DNA from: an uncultured Acidobacteriia bacterium
GTDB taxonomy: Bacteria > Acidobacteriota > Terriglobia > Bryobacterales > Bryobacteraceae
DNA: 64,000 nt
NCBI GenBank assembly: GCA_903929755.1
Contig: CAIYVZ010000153.1
Coordinates: 34,968 to 98,967 of the forward strand
Direction of reading: 5' to 3'
A model generated the notes under the pieces. That model was not told the DNA's origin. It ran no database searches and worked only from the letters and a program-made list of their open reading frames with translations. Both the position numbers and the translations under genes were made by a program. This document shows positions 27,257 through 35,474 of this stretch, one piece after another. Position 1 is the stretch's first letter, and each line of letters begins with the position of its first letter.

Positions 27257-27350
27257 GGACTAAAATATGGTCTTCTCGATGTTGATCGTATGCCTGCTAA
27301 TACTCAGGCTGCGACGGTTAAAGATTAAAATCGACTTCCGGTTTTAGTCC
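27257..27350 (+). promoter_or_regulatory. Long-range inverted repeat covering a ribosome-binding site
   Basis: GGACTAAAA (27257-27265), which overlaps the Shine-Dalgarno AGGAGG and spacer of the small reading at 27267, is perfectly complementary to TTTTAGTCC (27342-27350) at and just after its stop codon. In the RNA this would close the gene into a loop and hide the ribosome site. Confidence 0.5.
27267..27347 (+). CDS. 26-residue hydrophobic-cationic peptide, type I toxin-like
   Basis: ATG at 27267 with a perfect AAAGGAGG site 10-13 bases upstream reads MVFSMLIVCLLILRLRRLKI then KIDFRF and stops. The first 13 residues are strongly hydrophobic, the rest basic, the usual make-up of small membrane toxins such as those of type I toxin-antitoxin systems. 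The ribosome site is complementary to the 3' end of the reading, and a hairpin follows at 27361. Hairpins on both sides suggest an independent transcript. It shows no similarity that I recognise. Confidence 0.45.
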   Translation: MVFSMLIVCLLILRLRRLKIKIDFRF

Positions 27351-27360
27351 GTAACCGTAA

Positions 27361-27391
27361 GGAGGCTGGCGGCTTGCACCCGCTGGCCTCC
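27361..27391. terminator. Hairpin after the small peptide gene
   Basis: GGAGGC-TG-GCGG (27361-27372) faces CCGC-TG-GCCTCC (27380-27391), a stem with one internal TG/TG mismatch and a 7-base loop; it lies between the small peptide and the convergent DUF1080 gene. The remaining sequence to 27427 shows nothing else. Confidence 0.5.
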
Positions 27392-27427
27392 TCAACATCA
27401 AATTACCACATTTTTCGCCAGTCGCAA

Positions 27428-28216
27428 CTAAAACTCCTTGAGCCGGAAATTCCGATACTCCACCTTCATCGGCCCGCCAACGTGCACCTGCACCCCGATC
27501 AACCCTGCCGCCATCCTGCCTGGTTTATCCGCCGAACCCTGCCCGCCATCGTCCACCACCACGCACATCGTCTTGCCGTTCAGGACATGCGTCAGAACAT
27601 TCCCCCGCGCCAGAATGTGATACGAATTCCAGTCGGCCCGAATCGCGGTGGCAAGCTCCTTGTCCTCCCCGAGGGAGGCCAGAACGATCGGCTTCCGCCC
27701 CTCCACCACGCGCGTCATCTGCCCCCGAGTGGCCAGGAACAGCCGCCCCTTCTCTTCGTAATTCTGGCCCGTGTAGACGTTCCGGCCATCGATATCGGCC
27801 TGGTACCCGCGCATCGCAAATTTGTTCGAAGGCGTCACCGGGTCCGGCACCACCACGCTCCGGTAGTTGATCCCGCTGTTCCCCCCGGAAGTAATCCGGT
27901 AATCCGCCTTCAGCTCAAAATCCCGAGGCTGCCCGCCCCGCCAAATAATGAAGGTATTGCTTTTCACAATGGTCTGCGGCGTAATCTCGCCCACCATGTT
28001 GCCGTCCTCCACCCGCCAGTAGACCGGATCGCCCTCCCAGCCGTCGAAGTTCTTCCCGTTGAAGATAGACCGGAACCCCGATTCCTCTCCCACCAACGCC
28101 TCCGGGCGATCACTCTGCTTCGGTTTATAGGGCTCCGTGCCCTGCTGGGCCACCAGCGGCAGAGCCAGTGACGACAGCAATGACTTGAGAAAAGGACGAC
28201 GTGATACGAATGTCAT
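27428..28216 (-). CDS. DUF1080 (3-keto-disaccharide hydrolase-like) protein
   Basis: A 262-residue exported concanavalin-like beta-sandwich protein. The Tat-type signal MTFVSRRPFLKSLLSSLALP is followed by the DUF1080 pattern: FRSIFNGKNFDGWEGDPVYW, VEDGNMVGEITPQTIVKSNT, FELKADYRITSGGNSGINYR and the end VEYRNFRLKEF. Some members hydrolyse 3-keto-glucosides; the domain is often joined to sugar oxidoreductase pathways. It is divergent, by 32 bases, from the methyltransferase gene. No partner dehydrogenase is adjacent. Confidence 0.9.
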   Translation of the reverse strand: MTFVSRRPFLKSLLSSLALPLVAQQGTEPYKPKQSDRPEALVGEESGFRSIFNGKNFDGWEGDPVYWRVEDGNMVGEITPQTIVKSNTFIIWRGGQPRDFELKADYRITSGGNSGINYRSVVVPDPVTPSNKFAMRGYQADIDGRNVYTGQNYEEKGRLFLATRGQMTRVVEGRKPIVLASLGEDKELATAIRADWNSYHILARGNVLTHVLNGKTMCVVVDDGGQGSADKPGRMAAGLIGVQVHVGGPMKVEYRNFRLKEF

Positions 28217-28248
28217 GACTGTCTACGCTATCATTACCGCTTTGACGC

Positions 28249-29655
28249 TTGAGTCGTCGGAAAAAGAGGAAGATCCTGGGAATCGAGAGCGCAGCACGTA
28301 ATCCGGAATTCCAGAGGCTCATCCGCCTGCAGACGGAAGCCTTTGCCAAGAACACGCCGTACCACAGCCTGGAACTGCTGGACGGCACCATCATCCCCGG
28401 CATCATCCCGGTCCCCAACCTCCAGGCGCGACTCGCCGCCTACCCCTTACCGGAAGACCTTCGCGGACGCCGCGTCCTCGACATCGGCGCCGCCTCCGGC
28501 TGGAACAGCTTCGAATGTGAACGTCGCGGTGCCGAAGTCGTCGCCATCGACTGCGTGGAATACGAAGAACTCCTCGCCGTGAAACGCCTCCGCGACTCTA
28601 AAATTGAATACGCCATCCTCGACGTGGAAGAACTCACGCCGGAGCGCTTCGGCTTCTTCGACTACGTCCTCTTTTTCGGCGTTTTCTACCACCTCCGCCA
28701 CCCCCTCTGGGCCATGGAGAACGTCTGCGCTGTCACACGCGGTACCGCCTTCATCGAGTCCTACGTGATTGACGACGCGCCAGACCCCACGCGCTGCCAT
28801 ATGGAGTTCTACGAAAACGACGAACTCGGCGGCCAGATCGACAATTGGTGCGGCCCCACGGTGGACTGCCTGATGGCGATGACGCGCTCCGCTGGCTTTC
28901 CCCGCGTCGATTTCCTCTACGCCAACTCCCGCCGCGGAGGCCTCATCGCCCACCGACGCTGGGAACCCGTCACGCCCCGCAGTGACGCGAAACCGCCCTT
29001 CCTCTGCTCCGCCGTCAACAACCGGCACAACGACACTCTTTTCCAGCCACGCAAAGACGAGTACCTCACTCTCGCCTTCCTCCACGACGGGCCGCTGGAA
29101 AAGAAGGACGTGCTCGTCCAGATCGACCAATACGGCATTCCGGCCATCATCCTGATCCACCACGACGCCGGCTACTGGCAGGTGAACTGCAAAGTTCCGC
29201 CAGGCATCGCCCCCGGCTACCACGACATTCGCGTCGCGACCACTGCCGATGGCTTCAGCGAGCCCGTGAAGATCCGCATGTTGCCCGCCGGTTCCGAACG
29301 GCGCTACGGCGAAACGCCCTTCATTCAGGAGCCAGAAACCGTGGAAGCGCCCGTCTTCACCCGCGTGGAAAACACCATGGACCGCACCACCGTCTTCCGC
29401 GGCTACCGAAACGAAACGCTCGCCTGCCGCTTCACGCACGGCGAAACCGGCCTGCTCGATCTCTCCCGGGTTGCCCTCTCCGTTGATGGCAACCCGTGGC
29501 CTCTGCTCTCAGTAGAACGGCCCGAGCCAGGAGTCTGGCAGGTGAACGCCCGCCTTCGGGGGCTGGAACCTGGGCATCACCAACTCCGGCTCCGCACTTC
29601 AAACAGCGGCTTCTCTGCCCGGTTCAACGTCTCCTCCGAGCCCCATTTGCTCTAG
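28249..29655 (+). CDS. CmoB-like methyltransferase with two C-terminal repeat domains
   Basis: The first 250 residues form a class I SAM methyltransferase close to the CmoB/tRNA mo5U34 family: GIIPVPNLQARLAAYPLPED, motif I RRVLDIGAASGWNSFECERR, then FDYVLFFGVFYHLRHPLWAM. The C-terminal 200 residues hold two related beta-rich repeats; each contains a WQVN core followed by a PG(Y/H)H and R(V/L) pattern (WQVNCKVPPGIAPGYHDIRV and WQVNARLRGLEPGHHQLRLR). I know no standard CmoB with such repeats, so the substrate may differ, for instance a glycan or lipid. The TTG start at 28249 lacks a Shine-Dalgarno sequence and is uncertain. Confidence 0.75.
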   Translation: MSRRKKRKILGIESAARNPEFQRLIRLQTEAFAKNTPYHSLELLDGTIIPGIIPVPNLQARLAAYPLPEDLRGRRVLDIGAASGWNSFECERRGAEVVAIDCVEYEELLAVKRLRDSKIEYAILDVEELTPERFGFFDYVLFFGVFYHLRHPLWAMENVCAVTRGTAFIESYVIDDAPDPTRCHMEFYENDELGGQIDNWCGPTVDCLMAMTRSAGFPRVDFLYANSRRGGLIAHRRWEPVTPRSDAKPPFLCSAVNNRHNDTLFQPRKDEYLTLAFLHDGPLEKKDVLVQIDQYGIPAIILIHHDAGYWQVNCKVPPGIAPGYHDIRVATTADGFSEPVKIRMLPAGSERRYGETPFIQEPETVEAPVFTRVENTMDRTTVFRGYRNETLACRFTHGETGLLDLSRVALSVDGNPWPLLSVERPEPGVWQVNARLRGLEPGHHQLRLRTSNSGFSARFNVSSEPHLL

Positions 29656-29687
29656 AAAAAACGAACCCAACGCTACACTGGAGACCT

Positions 29688-30608
29688 ATGTCAATGGTTG
29701 TCGTAGGTTCCGTCGCGTATGACGGTGTTGAAACTCCTCACGGTAAAGTCGATCGCATGTTGGGCGGTGCCGCCACCTACATCGCCCTTTCCGCCTCTTA
29801 TTTCACGAAGCCCGCCATCGTTGCTGTCGTCGGTGACGATTTCGCGCAGGAAGATACCGACCTGCTGCTCTCGCGCGGCGTCGACCTGGAAGGCCTCGAA
29901 CGAGTCCCGGGTAAGTGCTTCTTCTGGGCCGGCAAGTATTCGCAGGACATGAATGATCGCGAGACGCTGGTCACCGACCTGAACGTCTTCGCCGACTTCA
30001 ACCCCAAACTGCCCGCGTCGTACCAGGACACGCCCTACCTCCTGCTCGGCAACATCCAGCCCGGCCTCCAGGGCGCCGTCCGCGACCAAATGGGTTCGAA
30101 TTTGCGTGTTGCCGGTGGCGACACCATGAACTACTGGATCACCGGTTTTCGCGACGAACTCCTCAAGACCATCGCCGGCTGGGACTTCCTGCTCATCAAC
30201 GACGGCGAAGCTCGCCTCCTCTCCGGCGAAACCAACCTCAAGAAGGCCGCGGCGAAGATCCTCGCCATGGGCCCCAGCACCCTCGTCATCAAGCGCGGTG
30301 AATACGGCGCCATTCTGTGGCGCGGCGACGGCCACTTCATGGTTCCCGGCTACCTTCTCGAAGACGTTTTCGACCCCACAGGCGCGGGCGATTGCTTCGC
30401 CGGTGGCTTCATGGGCTACCTCGCCGGCCAGGGAATTCACCTCCGCGACGCCTCGGTAGATCACAATGAGATCAGGCGCGCTGTTATCTATGGGTCCGTC
30501 ATGGGGAGCTACTGCTGTGAGAAGTTCGGCGTAGATCGTTTCCGGACCCTGACACGCGCGGAGATTGATGGCCGTTTCGAAGAATTCCGCGCGTTCACGT
30601 CGTTCTAA
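29688..30608 (+). CDS. PfkB-family carbohydrate or nucleoside kinase
   Basis: Phosphorylates a sugar or nucleoside with ATP in the cytoplasm. The catalytic DPTGAGDCFAGGFMGYLAG motif is near residue 230, and the N-terminal substrate-binding part is VVVGSVAYDGVETPHGKVDR with GGAATYIALSASYF. The ATG at 29688 follows GGAG by 6 bases. The 306-residue length is normal. The exact substrate is not determined. The 3' end overlaps the next gene, a membrane glycosyltransferase-like protein, by 41 bases, so the two are probably co-transcribed. Confidence 0.88.
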   Translation: MSMVVVGSVAYDGVETPHGKVDRMLGGAATYIALSASYFTKPAIVAVVGDDFAQEDTDLLLSRGVDLEGLERVPGKCFFWAGKYSQDMNDRETLVTDLNVFADFNPKLPASYQDTPYLLLGNIQPGLQGAVRDQMGSNLRVAGGDTMNYWITGFRDELLKTIAGWDFLLINDGEARLLSGETNLKKAAAKILAMGPSTLVIKRGEYGAILWRGDGHFMVPGYLLEDVFDPTGAGDCFAGGFMGYLAGQGIHLRDASVDHNEIRRAVIYGSVMGSYCCEKFGVDRFRTLTRAEIDGRFEEFRAFTSF

Positions 30609-32127
30609 CTCTGCCGCCACCGGCGGTACAGGGTCAGCATTTGTCTGCTTTTTCCTTGCGGCGGCCGTCATGGCCGCCGCAGTCATTTGGTTTTACAAGA
30701 CCGGCGCCACCATGCTCTCCGGCGACGCCGAAGCGCACCTGAACATCGCCCGCCGCATCGTGGATTCCCGCACACCCGGCTGGAACCAGATCGGCACTAC
30801 CTGGCTGCCCCTGCCCCACTTGTTGATGCTCCCGTTCGTTCGTTACGACGATCTTTGGAGCACCGGTCTGGCCGGAGCCATTCCCTCAGCCCTCTGCATG
30901 GCGCTCGGCGCCACCTTTCTCTTCTCCGCCACCCGGCGCGTTTTCGACAGCGTCCCCGCCGGAGCGGCCGCGGCAGCAGTCTTTCTGCTGAACCCCAACA
31001 CGTTGTACCTCGGGTCCATTCCCATGACGGAGCCCCCGCTGTTCGCCGCCCTCTTCGCCCTGCTCTATTTCACCGTTCGTTTCCAACAAACCCAGGGGTA
31101 CGGGGCCGTCCTCGGAGCTGGCCTCGCCGCCACTGCCGGAACCCTGATCCGCTATGAAGGCTGGTTCCTGCTTCCCTTCGTGGCTTTGTTTTTTCTGATA
31201 GCCGGTGGCACCAGAAAATGGTCCGCCACCACCTTGTTCTGTCTGGTGGCCGCCATCGGCCCCGCCATCTGGCTGGCCCACAACTGGTGGTATTTCGATG
31301 ACCCGCTTTACTTCTACCGGGGCCCGTGGTCGGCCATGGCAATTCAGGGAACTAAGCCCTACCCCGGTCGGGGCAACTGGCGCGAGGCATTCCAGTATTA
31401 CCTTGCGGCAGGTTCCCTCATCGCCAAATGGCCGGCCCTCGCCGTCGCCGCCGCCGGAACCCTCTTCGCGCTGGTAAACCGCGCCGCCCGGTGGCCCGTC
31501 CTCCTGCTCACCCTGCCCGCCGCTTTCTACGTCTGGAGCCTCCACTCCTCGGGAACGCCCATCTTCGTCCCCCAACTGGAACCCCACGGCTACTACAACA
31601 TCCGCTACGCCATGGCGCTGGTGCCGATGGCCGCCCTCGGCGCCGCAGCCTTCGCCCGCTTCGGGAGATGGCAGGCCCTCGCCGTCACCCTCCTCGCGCT
31701 TGCGCCCTGTCTTCTGGACTGGAACACGCACTCCATCACCTGGCAGGAAGCCGAAATTAACTCCCGCGGCCGCCGCGTCTGGATCGCAGAAGCGACCGAC
31801 TATCTCCGCAAAGCCGCCCGCCCCGGCGATACATTCTTCACCAGCTTCAACGACATTACCGCTGTCTATCGAACCCTGGCCATTCCGCTGCGCAAGACCC
31901 TCACCAGCGACAATTACCAGCAGTTCCTGATGGCCGAATCGCGCCCCGACCTCCTACTCTGGGAAGACTGGGCCGTCGTCATGGGCGGCGACCCGGTCCA
32001 GGGCATTATCGACCACGCCCGCCTGAAGGGTCCAGACTACGAACTGCACCGCCAGATCGTCACCAAAGGTCAGCCCGTCATCGAGATCTACCACCGCAAA
32101 CCAAACCTGCCAACTCCACAACCATGA
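30568..32127 (+). CDS. GT-C type membrane glycosyltransferase-like protein
   Basis: About 519 residues with roughly ten hydrophobic helices starting at FVCFFLAAAVMAAAVIWFY. The first outside loop holds the acidic SGDAEAHLNIARRIVDSRTP motif, as in dolichyl-phosphate-mannose and ArnT-type (GT39/GT83-like) enzymes that use polyprenyl-phosphate sugars, followed by WLPLPHLLMLPF. The periplasmic C-terminal part (TFFTSFNDITAVYRTLAIPL) is typical. ATG at 30568 follows GGAG by 4 bases and overlaps the PfkB kinase gene. It precedes dapF with a 4-base overlap. The acceptor is unknown. Confidence 0.75.
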   Translation: MAVSKNSARSRRSNSAATGGTGSAFVCFFLAAAVMAAAVIWFYKTGATMLSGDAEAHLNIARRIVDSRTPGWNQIGTTWLPLPHLLMLPFVRYDDLWSTGLAGAIPSALCMALGATFLFSATRRVFDSVPAGAAAAAVFLLNPNTLYLGSIPMTEPPLFAALFALLYFTVRFQQTQGYGAVLGAGLAATAGTLIRYEGWFLLPFVALFFLIAGGTRKWSATTLFCLVAAIGPAIWLAHNWWYFDDPLYFYRGPWSAMAIQGTKPYPGRGNWREAFQYYLAAGSLIAKWPALAVAAAGTLFALVNRAARWPVLLLTLPAAFYVWSLHSSGTPIFVPQLEPHGYYNIRYAMALVPMAALGAAAFARFGRWQALAVTLLALAPCLLDWNTHSITWQEAEINSRGRRVWIAEATDYLRKAARPGDTFFTSFNDITAVYRTLAIPLRKTLTSDNYQQFLMAESRPDLLLWEDWAVVMGGDPVQGIIDHARLKGPDYELHRQIVTKGQPVIEIYHRKPNLPTPQP

Positions 32128-32942
32128 CTATCCCTTTCGTAAAACTCCACGGCGCAAAAAATGACTTCATCCTGAGTCCCGCCTCTGAAGTGCCGGCCAC
32201 CGGTCTGCCCGAACTCGCCATCGCCATCTGTGACCGCTACACCGGGGTGGGCGCCGACGGCTGGATGCTGGTAGACGAGACGCCTGGCGGCAGCACCCCG
32301 GAAGCCAGCTACGACGCCACCATACGCCTCTTCAACTCCGATGGCAGCGAACCCGAACTTTCGGGCAACGGTACCCGCTGCGCCGCCCACGTTCTGCTGC
32401 ATGGAGCCCCCGAAGTAAATGAAATCCGTATCCGCACAGCAGCGGGCATTAAGCACCTGCGGGTTGTAGAACGCCGGGATCTGGAAATCGAGTTCGAAAT
32501 GAACATGGGCCATGTCCGGATCCTCCAGCTGAACGCCACCATACAGGGCCGCGACGCAGTCCTGGTGGACCCGGGTAACCCCCAATGCGCCTTCCCTGTA
32601 GAGAATTTTGACTTCGACTGGCGAGCGGTTGGCGCGGCCACCGAGCACGACCCAATGTTTCCGAACCGCACAAACGTGTCATTCGTCCGCAAGATTGACG
32701 GCCACACCATCGACGTTCGCTTCTGGGAGCGAGGCGCGGGAGAAACCAACAGTTCCGGCACCGGTTCCACGGGAGCTGCCACGGCCGCAGCGGCCCGGGG
32801 CCTGGTGACGTGGCCCATAACCGTCGTTACACCCGCGGGAAAGCTCACGCTCCGCGCGGACGACTCGGTCTATTTGACCGGCCCTGCGGCAGTTATTGCG
32901 GAGGGCATTTGGTTCTATGGGAGACTGGTACCAAATGAGTAA
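32124..32942 (+). CDS. dapF: Diaminopimelate epimerase-like protein lacking one catalytic Cys
   Basis: The DapF fold is clear: MTIPFVKLHGAKNDFILSPA, then SGNGTRCAAHVLLHG with the first catalytic Cys (C86), and ERGAGETNSSGTGSTGAATA at the second active-site loop. In standard DapF the latter reads ETxxCGTGxxA and the Cys is the second acid/base; here it is Ser (S211). The enzyme interconverts LL- and meso-diaminopimelate in lysine and peptidoglycan synthesis, if active. With Ser it may be slower, may act on another substrate, or may reflect a lineage-wide variant. It overlaps the glycosyltransferase gene by 4 bases and the next gene by 8. Confidence 0.85.
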   Translation: MTIPFVKLHGAKNDFILSPASEVPATGLPELAIAICDRYTGVGADGWMLVDETPGGSTPEASYDATIRLFNSDGSEPELSGNGTRCAAHVLLHGAPEVNEIRIRTAAGIKHLRVVERRDLEIEFEMNMGHVRILQLNATIQGRDAVLVDPGNPQCAFPVENFDFDWRAVGAATEHDPMFPNRTNVSFVRKIDGHTIDVRFWERGAGETNSSGTGSTGAATAAAARGLVTWPITVVTPAGKLTLRADDSVYLTGPAAVIAEGIWFYGRLVPNE

Positions 32943-34278
32943 TCTGCATGGAATCTCGGCGGCTCTGGCTGAAAAAATCCGCACAGGAACGGCCCGCGTG
33001 GGCGTTGTTGGATTGGGCTACGTCGGTCTCCCTCTGGCCGTGGAATATGCCCAGGCAGGCTTCCATGTCACCGGAATCGACCTGAGTGCGAAGAAGTGCG
33101 ACATGGTGAATGCCGGGGAATCCTACATCGGCGATATCCCGACTTCCGTGCTGGCGCCCCTGGTTGCGAAGGGCCTCCTGAAGGCCACTACGGATTTCGC
33201 TGCGCTGAGTGAACTGGACACGGTTAACATCGCAGTCCCCACCCCTCTGCGGAAGACTAAAGACCCCGACATGAGTTTCATTGTCGCGGCAACCGAAGAG
33301 ATCGCGAAGTATCTGCATCCCGGTCTCCTCGTCATCCTGGAATCCACCACGTATCCGGGCACTACCTATGAACTGGTGCTGCCGATGCTGGAAAAATCCG
33401 GCCTCAAGGTGGGAGAAGACTTCTTCCTCTGCTTCTCGCCCGAACGCGTTGATCCCGGCAACCCCAAATTTCAAACCAAGAATATCCCGAAAGTCGTCGG
33501 CGGCACCACCCCGGCCTGCACGGAACTCGGCAGCCTGTTCTATAGCCAGGCTCTCGATCATGTAGTCCCGGTTAGCTCCACGCAGGTTGCCGAAATGGTA
33601 AAACTGCTGGAAAATACCTTCCGCATGATCAACATTGGCCTGGTGAACGAAATCGCCATCATGTGCGACGGCATGGGCATCAATGTTTGGGAAGTCATCG
33701 AAGCGGCGGCCACCAAGCCGTTCGGCTTCATGCCCTTTTTCCCCGGCCCCGGCCTGGGCGGCCATTGCATTCCGATCGACCCGTTCTATCTTTCCTGGAA
33801 GAGCAAGCAGTCCGGCGTGGAAGCCCGCTTCATTGAACTGGCTGGCTCCATCAACGGCCAGATGCCGCAGTTTGTGGTTACCAAGGTCACCAAGGCCCTG
33901 AACGAAGCTTCCAAGTCAGTGAAGGGCTCGAAAATTGTCATTTACGGTGTCGCCTACAAGCGCGACATTGATGACGTCCGCGAATCCCCCGCCCTCGACA
34001 TCATCCACCTGCTAAAGAAGCTGGGTGGGCAGATTCAGTACGTTGACCCGTTCGTGGAACAGATCAATCTCGACCACAGCGACCACGGCCAAAACCATAA
34101 TCCCGACAGCATCATGAAGGCCGTCGGCCATGATGCCGTGAAGACGGCCGATTGCGTCGTCATCGTCACCGACCACACGTCATTCGACTACAAGAAACTG
34201 GTAGAAGACTCTGCGCTGATCGTAGATACCCGCAACGCCCTCAAGGGTGTGAAATCAGAAAAGGTGTTCCGGCTGTAA
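32935..34278 (+). CDS. UDP-glucose/UDP-HexNAc dehydrogenase-family enzyme
   Basis: NAD-dependent four-electron oxidation of a nucleotide sugar to its uronic acid. GVVGLGYVGLPLAVEYAQAG is the Rossmann site, VPTPLRKTKDPDMSFIVAAT the central block, and GPGLGGHCIPIDPFYLSWKS carries the catalytic Cys. The length and PTPLRKTKDPD favour the WbpA-type UDP-N-acetylglucosamine dehydrogenase branch over UDP-glucose dehydrogenase. ATG at 32935 overlaps dapF by 8 bases. A hairpin follows. It may supply an extracellular polysaccharide pathway together with the RmlA-like enzyme, but they are 30 kb apart. Confidence 0.92.
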   Translation: MSNLHGISAALAEKIRTGTARVGVVGLGYVGLPLAVEYAQAGFHVTGIDLSAKKCDMVNAGESYIGDIPTSVLAPLVAKGLLKATTDFAALSELDTVNIAVPTPLRKTKDPDMSFIVAATEEIAKYLHPGLLVILESTTYPGTTYELVLPMLEKSGLKVGEDFFLCFSPERVDPGNPKFQTKNIPKVVGGTTPACTELGSLFYSQALDHVVPVSSTQVAEMVKLLENTFRMINIGLVNEIAIMCDGMGINVWEVIEAAATKPFGFMPFFPGPGLGGHCIPIDPFYLSWKSKQSGVEARFIELAGSINGQMPQFVVTKVTKALNEASKSVKGSKIVIYGVAYKRDIDDVRESPALDIIHLLKKLGGQIQYVDPFVEQINLDHSDHGQNHNPDSIMKAVGHDAVKTADCVVIVTDHTSFDYKKLVEDSALIVDTRNALKGVKSEKVFRL

Positions 34279-34290
34279 GACCGGAACACC
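34263..34290 (+). terminator. Hairpin spanning a stop codon
   Basis: GGTGTTCCGG (34263-34272) and CCGGAACACC (34281-34290) are perfect 10-base arms around the stop codon of the dehydrogenase, followed by CTCCTCTT; a probable terminator before the convergent isomerase gene. Confidence 0.65.
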
Positions 34291-34309
34291 CTCCTCTTAC
34301 CTCAAACCG

Positions 34310-35359
34310 TTACTTCAAACCAAGTACGCGACGATTTCGTGCGGTGTCGCTTCCGGCGCCCGCGAAGTCGTCGAAGGCTCTTGTGGGGACCTCGATCAGG
34401 TGCTTCGCGATGAACGGCGCGCCTTCGGTGGCGCCCTGGACAGAGTCCTTAAAGCAGCATTCCCACTCGATCACGGCCCAGCCCTTATAACCAGCAGCCG
34501 TCATGCGGCTGAAGATCTGCGTGAAATCCACCTGGCCATCGCCCAAAGAGCGGAAACGGCCTGGACGATCCTTCCAGCCCAGATACGCGCCGTAAACACC
34601 AGACTTACCGTTCGGCCGGAATTCTGCATCCTTCACGTGGAAGGCCTTGATGCGCGAGGCGTAGATGTCGATAAAGCTGACGTAGTCGAGGCACTGCAAA
34701 ATGAAGTGCGACGGGTCGTAGTTGATGGCGACACGCGAATGGTTGCCGGTGGCTTCCAGGAACTGCTCGAAGCTGGCACCATCGTGAAGATCTTCGCCCG
34801 GGTGAAGTTCGTAGGCGATATCCACGTTATGCTGATCGGCGAAATTCAGAATCGGCATCCAGCGCCTTGCCAGTTCAGCAAAACCCTCTTCCACGATGCC
34901 CGCCGGGCGTTGCGGCCACGGATACAGGAAGGGCCAGAGCAGTGCGCCGGAGAACGATGGCGTCACCGTCAGGCCGAAATTCGCGGAAGCCTGAATCACG
35001 TACTTCATCTGCTGCACGGCCCATTCGGCGCGGGCGGCCGGGTTGCCGCGAACTTCCGGAGCGGCAAAGCCGTCGAACAACTCGTCGTAAGCCGGGTGCG
35101 AAGCCACCAACTGGCCCTGCAGATGCGAAGCCAGTTCGGTAACGGCCAGACCATTGGTCTGCGCCTGAATATCATCGCAATAGGCCTTCGATTCGGCAGC
35201 TTGCTTGATATCGATCACGCGGCCATCCCACGAAGGGATCTGGACGCCGAGGTAACCGAGGCTCTTAACCCATGCCGTGATGGCGGGGAGCGAGTTGTAT
35301 GGTGCGGTGTCTGCGAGGAACTGGGCGAGGAAAATCGCGGGGCCCTTGATTTGTGCCAT
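34310..35359 (-). CDS. Sugar phosphate isomerase/epimerase family protein
   Basis: Cytoplasmic TIM barrel of 349 residues from the ATG at 35359 (MAQIKGPAIFLAQFLADTAP); an in-frame upstream start would add 26 residues encoded by repeat DNA and is rejected. Metal-ligand motifs are seen in VDIAYELHPGEDLHDG, HSRVAINYDPSHF, IKAFHVKDAEFR and GWAVIEWECCFKD. The family includes epimerases and isomerases of sugars and inositol. Substrate not determined. It is divergent from the PSD1 gene at 35475. Confidence 0.9.
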   Translation of the reverse strand: MAQIKGPAIFLAQFLADTAPYNSLPAITAWVKSLGYLGVQIPSWDGRVIDIKQAAESKAYCDDIQAQTNGLAVTELASHLQGQLVASHPAYDELFDGFAAPEVRGNPAARAEWAVQQMKYVIQASANFGLTVTPSFSGALLWPFLYPWPQRPAGIVEEGFAELARRWMPILNFADQHNVDIAYELHPGEDLHDGASFEQFLEATGNHSRVAINYDPSHFILQCLDYVSFIDIYASRIKAFHVKDAEFRPNGKSGVYGAYLGWKDRPGRFRSLGDGQVDFTQIFSRMTAAGYKGWAVIEWECCFKDSVQGATEGAPFIAKHLIEVPTRAFDDFAGAGSDTARNRRVLGLK

Positions 35360-35395
35360 GACCAGAAGTGTAGCCTGGAAGGCCATGTTCCACCC

Positions 35396-35446
35396 AAATC
35401 CATCGTCCGACCAAACCCATCGTCCACCTAAACCCATCGTCCGACC
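35396..35446. repeat. Three tandem 17-base repeats in a divergent promoter region
   Basis: Units AAATCCATCGTCCGACC (35396-35412), AAACCCATCGTCCACCT (35413-35429) and AAACCCATCGTCCGACC (35430-35446) are head-to-tail with 13-16 of 17 bases shared, followed by AAAC as the start of a fourth. They lie between divergent genes. Confidence 0.85.
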
Positions 35447-35474
35447 AAACAGCGATAAGCTCTATAAGAGGCCT

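Noticed and set aside
35360..35437. N-terminal extension of the sugar isomerase gene
   Set aside because: The extra residues come from the 17-base repeats; the family start is at 35359.
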